A stretch of 64,000 bases of DNA from Forficula auricularia (Eukaryota > Arthropoda > Insecta > Dermaptera > Forficulidae), in assembly GCA_024734495.1 (NCBI GenBank), contig JALMQS010000225.1, positions 6,547,425 through 6,611,424 on the forward strand, given 5' to 3'. Positions 56,968 through 64,000 of the stretch are shown here, piece after piece. Under the pieces are notes generated by a model that made no database searches, was not told the origin of the DNA, and saw nothing but the letters and a program-made list of their open reading frames with translations. The position numbers were made by a program, and so were the translations under genes. The stretch's first letter is position 1; every line of letters starts with the position of its first letter.

Positions 56968-57980
56968 ATACATACATATTAATAAACTAACTCTATTGTA
57001 CATTATCCGCCTGACACTCATTTAGATAAATAATATGTCGATTTATGTAATCTCGGGTGTTAGGATGTGTATTAGCAAAGCAAAATAATTGACTTTAAAT
57101 GTGCAGTATCCATTTAAAGAGGAATTGGTGACCTGCCTATCCATTTATACATGATGTGGGTAATGGGCTCCCATTTAGGGTTCCGAAGGCTTATTTCTAT
57201 GGGGCCCAGCTGCATTTCCTCCACCGGTGTCAACTAAATCCTCTATCATCACTTATTTATGAAACAATAAATATTATATACGAATACAATTTAAAAGCAA
57301 ACGGAAATATATACGTTTTAGAAAGGGATAGTTTTGAAGGGGGGGGGGTCCTGATTATCTTGACGACATATGCTCTTGCTTGTGAATTGAAGAATTCGTG
57401 TTCGCTTTTTGCCGGATGCTTTAGGCTAATGCGGATTTGAGCTTAACGTACCGTTAAGCTTTAAGGGCTTGATGGGTTTTCTTGCATGAACCTTTCTCCC
57501 CTAGTACTTTCTCTCTCCCTCCCTCCATATGCTTGCAATTCACTTTCTCTCTTAGTCAAGAAGAAATATAGGGTGGCTAGAAAATAAATTAGTTCCCCTC
57601 TCTATTTCATCACAATCTAATCTAGAAAGATATTCCGCCTCGTCTTCAAGAAATCGACTAAGACGACTAAACTCAAGTTGAGTAAATAAATCTCCAACTC
57701 AATATCCATCTCGTTTTCAATTTGGCTTCAATTGGAAAATTAAAAATAATTAGATTAATTGAAAATTAGACAGAATGAATTACAAATAGAAATCATTCGT
57801 ATCATTATCCGGAGAATTATAAACATAGTAAAATAATTTTATTTTTTAATTATTTTAAGGAATTTTTCGAAGATGTTATTTTAATTGAAAATATTTTGTT
57901 TTCCTCACACTAGGAGAGTTGTTGATTCATAAAGAAAAATCATTGATCTTATCCTCTGCTTGATATAAATAAACATAATG
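56968..57980. other. No recognised gene
   Basis: Contains a fragment of the TTGATTCATAAAGA palindrome family (57905-57975). A 94-codon ORF at 57156-57440 has no recognisable domain. Confidence 0.35.
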
Positions 57981-57984
57981 TAAT

Positions 57985-59105
57985 ATGTATATCTGGGGTC
58001 CCTCAGGGTGGCCATATTGGTCCCCTATTGTTTCTCTAATTTATTAATGACCTGGACAATGTAATTCAACATTGCAATATATTGCTATTCGTAGACAATA
58101 TCAAATTGTTTTTTGACATTTCTAAAGTTTCAGACTGCAAAAAGCTACAATCCGACCTAAAAAAACTTAACTGGTGCAAAGCAAACTTATTTTTTCTAAA
58201 TTTTGACAAATGCTTCACCATTTCATTCTCAAAAAAGGAATATTTTATCTCATACAATTACTATCTGGACGATACTTCTTATTGCATTAGAGTAACTTCA
58301 ATCAAAGACCTTGGTGTCACCTTTGACTCAAAGCTCACGTTTAATGAACATATTAATCATGTGGTTAGTAAAGCTAACCGAACTTGGGGGTTCATATTTC
58401 GCAACACTAAAGCTTTTAGGAGCCCCAATTGTATCAGATACCTATACATAAGTTTGATTAAATCTGTCGAAATGTATGCTTCAACAATCTGGAGACCGAA
58501 TCAAAAAACCAACATAGCTAGACTTGAAAGAATTCAGCATAAAGTTTTGAGACATCTAGATTTTCTCTCTCTCTGGTAGCCCTATGTCTAGATACGATCA
58601 TGACTACTCGAAAATCGCTGAAACTTTCGACATGTCAACTATTCTTTCGTCTATGATTGCTTCCGACAACTTATTCACTTTTAAAATTATGTCTGATACC
58701 ATTCGTTGTCCTGAGCTTAGAATTCTTTTTCCACTGGACAATCCTTCGTACCCACTACGACAACATCAACCATTCTATCCACCAGTTCCATTTACCCATC
58801 ATTCCGAAACCAATCCTATTTATAGATTATACATCGCTTATAACGCCCTTTCCCAAAAACATGCATTTTGAATTTTACTATAGATACCAACAGAATGTCT
58901 AGAATTATAAAAATAAACACACTTTCATATATTTAAATACTCACTATCATAATTATTATATCTGATTTACTCTGTATTATTGTTTATTATTTGTATGTTT
59001 AACTTTATTGTTTTTTCTCTACTTTTTACTAAGTAGTGTTTCTTTGTATTACTTTTGTAATGTTTTTAAAGGCACATGCCGTTGAAATAAATAAATAAAT
59101 AAATA
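57985..59105 (+). pseudogene. CR1-like LINE 3' fragment with damaged RT active site
   Basis: The fragment starts inside the reverse transcriptase at SGVPQGGHIGPLLFL, has a stop before FINDLDNV, and reads FVDN where the catalytic box is normally FADD or YADD, so one catalytic Asp is lost. It continues through KDLGVTFDSKLTFNEHINH, LYISLIKSVEMYASTIW and RLERIQHKVLRHL. At a CT dinucleotide run (about 58562-58575) the frame shifts to SGSPMSRYDHDYSKIAE and on to a stop near 58871. The 3' UTR ends in an AAAT-type repeat (59086-59104), as in CR1-group LINEs. Confidence 0.8.
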
Positions 59106-59111
59106 TACGAG

Positions 59112-59266
59112 GGGTGAACCGCGACCTAATATCGTGTACACCTACTTCCACTTCCACTTTCATTTTCAAGTAGAAGACAATAGATGAAGCGGCATAATAT
59201 TGAATTCAAAAATAATTCCACATAATTCCAAAGACGTGTACACCTAATTCCAATCGCGGTTCACCC
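59112..59266. mobile_element. GGGTGAACCGCGA MITE, copy 1 (155 bp)
   Basis: The terminal repeats are GGGTGAACCGCGA and GGGTGAACCGCGA (complement of TCGCGGTTCACCC). It lies directly after the LINE tail. A second copy is at 59427-59586. Confidence 0.75.
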
Positions 59267-59340
59267 TTCGGTGTAAACGTATAATACGTATTTGACCAAA
59301 AATCGGACTTACGAGGTTTAGTAAGATTAGCGACGATATG

Positions 59341-59775
59341 TATATCGTCGCCATCATTCTCAAACCTCGTAACTCAATTTTTAGTGAAAGCAATTTTTAT
59401 TTATTTTCCCAAAGCTCTTAACCGAGAGGTAAACGGCGACCTAATATCTTATACACCTACTTCTACTTCCACTTTCAATTCCAAGTAGAAGACAATAATA
59501 GATGAAGGGGCGTTATCTAATGAATTTCAAAATAATTCCACATAATTCCAAAGACGTGTATACCTAATTCCAATCGCGGTTCACCCCGCGCTCTTAACTA
59601 TTTACATGTTATAACTAAACCTCGAACAAAAATGAAGCCAGAAATATTGTTAAATTGAAGAAACCATAACTCGTATTATTCTGAAGCAAATAGTTACAAA
59701 CAAAGATTATTTTTATTTTCTCAACAATTGTTAAAATGGAGAGACGAGGTTTGAGAATGATAGTGACGATATATA
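59341..59775. mobile_element. CGTCGC-family MITE interrupted by another MITE
   Basis: The ends TATATCGTCGCCATCATTCT and complement (AGAATGATAGTGACGATATA at 59755) define the element. The second GGGTGAACCGCGA MITE (59427-59586) lies inside it, so the insertion order can be read. A decayed one-ended relative is at 59308-59342. Confidence 0.7.
59427..59586. mobile_element. GGGTGAACCGCGA MITE, copy 2
   Basis: It shares the CACCTACTTC, CAAGTAGAAGACAATA and ATTCCAAAGACGTGTA blocks with copy 1. Its left terminus is mutated (GAGGTAAACGGCGAC); the right end is intact. Confidence 0.7.
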
Positions 59776-59849
59776 AAAAGTAATTTATTTTAGTAAAAAA
59801 AAGTACCAATATAATTAATATGGTCGAGGTTCTTGGTGAAACATATTTA

Positions 59850-60055
59850 AATCAAGTAAAGAAAATTTTAAAAATGTTTAAAAATTTTAAAACATAAAAT
59901 TCTAGGTAGGTTTCACTAAAAAATAAAAGATGACTATATAACAAGCATCTTGTCTTTCATTTTTTAGTAAAACCTACCTAGAATTTTATATGTTTTAAAT
60001 TTTTTAAACATTTTTTTTTAATTTTTTAAATTTTCTTTACTTGATACAAATAAAA
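59850..60055. repeat. Palindrome of about 200 bp
   Basis: The arms TCAAGTAAAGAAAATTTT... to AATTCTAGGTAGGTTT are mirrored around 59955. Confidence 0.7.
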
Positions 60056-60084
60056 TTTATTAATATTTGGAAATTTAAATTATT

Positions 60085-60126
60085 ATTTTAAAACCCGCTG
60101 CGGAGCCTAAGGCGGGCTTCGCAGGT
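60085..60126 (+). mobile_element. Possible Helitron-like 3' end
   Basis: CTGCGGAGCCTAAGGCGGGC followed by TTCGCAGGTAGT resembles a Helitron terminal hairpin with GTAG rather than CTRR. Weak. Confidence 0.25.
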
Positions 60127-60223
60127 AGTACTTAAATAATTGGTTGTTTTGAAAGTTAAGATAAAAATAAATCAAATTTGATATTGACCATATGCCTGAA
60201 TGTTTGAACGTTTTCTATTTTTA

Positions 60224-61005
60224 ACCGACTTCAAAAAAGGAGGAGGTTCTCTATTCGACTGAATTTTTTTTTGTGTCTATGTTACCTGATATCTCCGCCA
60301 ATTGTGAACCGATTTTGAATTTTTTTTGCATTGGGTCCAGTCTACCTTCCGATTGGTCCCATTTTTTTTTCATTGGTATAAGACCTTTTTTGTTAGGTTT
60401 GTTCAGGCTAACTTCTTTGTTTATGAACCGATTTCGATGATTCTTTTTTATTGGAAAGGGGGTATCTTAGGGATGGTGCCATATTAATTTGGTCAAGTTC
60501 TGATGATACGATCAACAACGAAATAACGTAAATCCCCAATTCTTATAACCAAATAATCGAAATTATAATAAATAAAATTTTTTATAAAAAATATATATTA
60601 AGTCACTATTAATAACATCACTAAAAAGAGAAAAATAAAAATAATTTTTAAGAAAAAAATAAAAACCGACTTCAAAAAAATTAAATGCAACAAATAAAAT
60701 ACACTAAAATGTATAAAATAATTATTATCTTATTTAGTTACAACTAAACGACGAAATATTAACATGAAATTACTTTTTGAAGTCGGTGCCAAACAAACTA
60801 TACCTATAAGCGAGCTTATCCGTCAATCGTACTAAGTAAGATCCGTCGAGTGCGATTCATAAAAGGTATATGTTTGGCACCGACTTAAAAAGTAATTTCA
60901 TGTTAATATTTCGTCGTTTAGTTGTAACTAAATAAGATAATAATTATTTTATACCTTTTAGTGTATTTTATTTGTCGCATTTAATTTTTTTGAAGTCGCT
61001 TTTTC
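60224..61005. mobile_element. CCGACTTC-family MITE, copy with both ends
   Basis: It runs from AACCGACTTCAAAAAAGGAG to TTTTTTTGAAGTCGC. It contains the same internal inverted repeat (GAAGTCGGTGCCAAAC near 60780 and its complement near 60870) as 45815-46540. It is non-coding. Confidence 0.7.
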
Positions 61006-61269
61006 CTTCTGCTTTTCTTCACATATTGATTATTTAAATATCTTTCCTGGTAAGGAGAAACGCTTCCAAATCCAAAATGTACATTTTAAGAGGGCCTTAT
61101 TTTAATTTGAATAATGCAGATGGCGGATGGCGGATGGTGGGTGGTGTGCATACATTAACCCGTTCCTTTCCTATTCATTCATTCATTGTCCTTTGTTCGT
61201 TCGAGGAAGCCACAGAGGATCGTTCCTCTAGAGCTCTAGAGCTCTAGACTTCACGGCAGTAATGTTATC

Positions 61270-61311
61270 ACGCTTAATAACAACAACAACAACAACAACA
61301 ACGACGACGAC
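61270..61311. repeat. (AAC)n/(GAC)n microsatellite
   Basis: Seven or more AAC units followed by GAC units. Confidence 0.9.
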
Positions 61312-61747
61312 ATAAAATTTAATTATTTTTATTGAGTCTGGAATAATGATTGATAGACGGAGGTAAAAATTCAGCTGGGGTTTCTTTTGACCCCATTACA
61401 ACATTAAAAGACTAACTTTATAATCATTTTAAATGAAATTTATTTAACTTGAAAAGTTAACGATACTTTTTCCTACAAAGTTTTTTTTTGTTGTCAACTT
61501 TTGTCAATTCTTCATTGAATTTAATTGCTGCTTATTTTCTTTGAACTTAAAAAAAAAAAAAAAAGAAAAGGGGTAAAGAAAGTTGCTGTGGGAAAAGAAA
61601 AGAAAAATGTCTTTAGATTTCAAGGGCATTGTTTTTTTTTTATTTTTTTTATTATTATTTTTTTGGTTTTTTTTATTTGTACAGAAGCTGAAGGCGACCC
61701 GTAAAGCAATTCATTAATTTAGATTTAAAAATAAACACCTTTATCTA

Positions 61748-62465
61748 TCTACTCTTATTAAACGAGCAAAAATTGTTTATATATATATATATTTGTATCA
61801 TTGTTCTATTTTGAAAACGGCTTTACCGATTTTGATGAAACAAATTCTATTAACAAGTTTTGAGGATGAGAAAGCGATCTGGCTAGGTCTGGACCTCGAC
61901 AAATTTCATCTTAATTGATCTTTTCTTAATTAAAGTAATTATTGAAAGATGAAAATCTCAATAAAAAAGTTTGTTTAGATTTTTTTCAATTATGTTTTAT
62001 TTTTAATTATTTTTTTAATTTTAAAACCCACAAATAGGTTATAGCAAATATTAAAATTAGGAATTTTTTGTTTGTTTTTAATTAACAGAGGTGTCTAAAT
62101 CATAACAAAACAGGTTTGTTTACAAATATAGTGGTTCAAGTGGCTTTTTTTATATAACTTGGAAACAAATCTTATTTAATTTTATGTTTTTATTTCAGAT
62201 CCTAAACGATTATTTTTTATAATGTTTATCAATATCAACGAATTTGGGCAAATTGGTGTACGAGTAAACAAATATACACATAATATATATGTGGACCATT
62301 AGAAAGCTAGAAATGAAAAAACTGGGTGCGGGTTGGGGTGGATGTGGGGTGCAGTTGTGGAGGGTCCGGGGTGGGGTGGGGTGGGGCGGAGTTGGGGAGC
62401 GAGGTGTGTGATTTGGGGGGGGGGGTCAGGGGTTACCGTGCATCGCTCGGTGGCTCCAGGTACTT
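61748..62465 (+). mobile_element. Helitron-like repeat, copy 2
   Basis: Near-identical direct copy of 628-1390, with the same start, the ACAGGTGT...TAAATCATAACAAAAC interior and the same G-rich end and CCGTGCATCGCTCGGTGG hairpin. The two copies are about 61 kb apart. The 116-codon ORF crossing its end is spurious. Confidence 0.55.
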
Positions 62466-62749
62466 TAGTTTAAACGACAGAAATGTATTAGCGATAGTGA
62501 AATTAAAATATAGAATATTTGCAAAAATCACGATTATATGTGGCAAATATCTCTTTCAGTTTATACAAAATTATAACTACGTGGAATGGAATAGGGAATT
62601 CACCGCTCATAAAAAACAATTTCTATTCTCCCATAAGAACATTACACTTACTTCCCCGTTTACTAAACCCCTCTGATTTTTTTAAACAGTTGACCTAATA
62701 TCTCTCTGAAATAGTGAGTTTAGGCGCAATAAAACTCAATTGAAAAGTT

Positions 62750-63030
62750 TTTGTTTTGCCGAGAGTAGCAGAGTTGTTGATTCATAAAGAGAATTCTAAA
62801 CTGGCTATCAGTGAAGAAACATCAAATTTTTAATATCCATACGGTATTGACTCCATGAAAAACAATATTTATAATTAAAAAAGACTGATGATGAAGACCA
62901 AGTCTTCGAAACTATAGTCTCAAACAAATAAATAATATATATATATATACAGATATATAATCTCGATATATATATGTGTGTATGTTTATTTGCATCAAGC
63001 AGAGGACAACCTCTTTGTTTCTCTTTGTGG
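62750..63030. repeat. ACTATAGT-family module with a CTGATGA core
   Basis: CUGAUGA (62885-62891), extra U, GAAGAC-CAA-GUCUUC helix II, GAA, ACUAUAGU (62911-62918) and C62919 form a complete core. Helix I is only 2 bp, so a stable ribozyme is doubtful. The module is followed by the TATATATACAG palindrome and TTGCATCAAGCAGAGGAC. Confidence 0.6.
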
Positions 63031-63239
63031 CAATTAAACTCATTTATATTGTCATTTGGTCACAAATCAATTCGAAAGCCAATGGAACAACTTTTTCCAA
63101 GTTGTACATAAGATTTTTAGATATCTTAAGATATTAGTAGACTTTAATTTCTAACAACCCTTATGATATACATGGTATAAAATGAAAAAGAATTGGAATT
63201 AGTGGTGTTTCGCAAAATTGAAATTAAGTTTGAGTTTAA

Positions 63240-63370
63240 TGGATACTCTATATACTTGTATTTCGGGGTTTTTAGCTCATCATCAGGAGTTTATACAAAA
63301 GGACTTTTGTATATGTATATGATGGGCTAAAAAACCGAAATCCGAGTATATAGAGTATCCATTAAAAAGA
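63240..63370. repeat. Palindrome with CTGATGAT...CCCCGAAAT motif
   Basis: The arms GGATACTCTATATACT... and complement enclose AACTCCTGATGATGAGC on the minus strand. This is a sister of the 50820-50938 module, with a poor helix II. Confidence 0.55.
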
Positions 63371-63485
63371 TAAGATTAAATAAGTTTGGAGTAGTTTTTG
63401 GAGACGGACTGATAAGTGAATTAAGTGGATATTGATGAGGCAGTCCAAAAAAGAAGAAGATAATTTACACTATCTTTTTATTCAT

Positions 63486-63529
63486 AAAACCGACGTTTCG
63501 GAGGCTATTCCCTCCTTCTTCAGGGTTTT
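63486..63529 (-). ncRNA. Hammerhead ribozyme-like motif (minus strand)
   Basis: Helix I is a perfect 6-bp AAAACC/GGUUUU. CUGAAGA, one extra A, and helix II GGAGG-GAAUAG-CCUCC follow. Then come GAA, the self-complementary ACGU as helix III, and C completing a GUC triplet. This and its partner have the best pairing in the window. Confidence 0.7.
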
Positions 63530-63686
63530 GAAAAGTCAGTGAAGGAAATCCAATGCGGCATTCCCTCTGTCTCCTCTTTCTTATAAAGTAATTCTGCTGA
63601 GAATGAAATACAAGATATTATTGTTACTGCCACTGAAAGAGGAGACAGAGGGGAATGCCGCATTAGATTTCCTTCACTGACTTTTC

Positions 63687-63730
63687 AAAACCCTGAAGAA
63701 GGAGGAAATAGCCTCCGAAACGTCGGTTTT
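63687..63730 (+). ncRNA. Hammerhead ribozyme-like motif (plus strand)
   Basis: AAAACC (63687-63692) pairs with GGUUUU (63725-63730). CUGAAGA is 63693-63699, the extra A is 63700, helix II is GGAGG/CCUCC (63701-63716), then GAA and ACGU (63720-63723) with C63724 as the cleavage-type base. It differs from its partner only in the helix II loop, so the fold is conserved. Confidence 0.7.
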
Positions 63731-63796
63731 ATGAATAAAAAGATAGTGTAAATTATCTTCTTCTTTTTTGGACTGCCTCATCAATATCCACTTAAT

Positions 63797-64000
63797 AAGA
63801 TTAAATAAATATTATATGTAATATTTATTTACTCTTATCTTTATCATTAAAATTTAATGTGAAACAAGTGACCAAGAATCCTTAACTCATAGTAAATGAA
63901 TATTACATATAATATTTATTTACTCTTATCTTTATCATTAAAATTTTATGTGAAACAAGTGACCAAGAATCCTTAACTCATAGTAAATGAATATTACATA
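63797..64000. repeat. Tandem duplication of about 107 bp at the window edge
   Basis: Two copies contain TATTTACTCTTATCTTTATC and GTGAAACAAGTGACCAAGAA, ending TAGTAAATGAATATTACATA. The second copy reaches the end of the window. Confidence 0.85.

Larger units (their letters stand above)
63421..63795. repeat. Palindrome carrying two opposed hammerhead-like motifs
   Basis: The arms begin TTAAGTGGATATTGATGAGG and end with its imperfect complement at 63795, and meet near 63608. Each arm has a complete core reading outward from the centre (63486-63529 minus and 63687-63730 plus). No protein is encoded and no target duplication was identified. Confidence 0.85.

Overview
The window looks like intergenic DNA from an arthropod, most likely an insect, with an AT-rich genome. 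It is built almost entirely from mobile elements nested in one another. This rests on the mixture of families present (Jockey-type, CR1-type and GAA-tailed LINEs, a Penelope-like element, mariner, pogo-like, hAT, piggyBac and Helitron-like elements, tRNA-derived SINEs), on the lack of bacterial gene organisation, and on repeat families of the kind common in insects. No conserved single-copy host gene was recognised. One weak three-exon candidate lies at 10.96-11.45 kb (minus strand).

Layout. 0-4.2 kb: a Helitron-like repeat with a G-rich end, then a minus-strand ACTTTATCC-family element broken by a palindromic array of 119-bp units. 4.2-7.2 kb: a roughly 1 kb palindrome whose left arm has taken a Penelope-like fragment (15-bp target duplication) and a piggyBac-like MITE (TTAA site). 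The uninterrupted right arm preserves both empty sites. 7.9-10.45 kb: a poly(A) LINE tail, then an inverted-duplicated mariner carrying a MITE and a LINE tail. 13.97-18.41 kb: a 5'-truncated Jockey-type LINE with an uninterrupted 1084-residue ORF2 and a perfect 14-bp target duplication, inserted in a tRNA-like sequence. 18.4-27.9 kb: palindromes, MITEs, Helitron-like ends and a hAT insertion with an 8-bp duplication. 27.9-29.8 kb: a 5'-truncated GAA-tailed LINE with an intact YADD. 29.9-41.1 kb: 109-bp tandem repeats and a giant palindrome of about 10.7 kb with a GC-rich core in each arm and a SINE at its edge. 41.3-43.5 kb: a Helitron-like element with a G-tract minisatellite. 44-57 kb: further MITEs, SINEs and palindromes. 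58-59.1 kb: a decayed CR1-like LINE. 59.1-64 kb: nested MITEs, Helitron-like repeats and palindromes.

The most interesting signal is a set of short RNA motifs recurring in the palindromes and in the Penelope-like fragment. Each has CTGANGA, a 4-6 bp hairpin, GAAA, a self-complementary helix (ACGT or ACTATAGT), then a cleavage-type triplet and a closing helix. This is the core of a type I hammerhead ribozyme with a very short helix III. Penelope-like elements are known to carry hammerhead motifs; here several families share them, and one 375-bp palindrome at 63.4-63.8 kb carries two complete copies in opposite orientation. All show one extra nucleotide before helix II. The sequence supports the fold but does not show activity.
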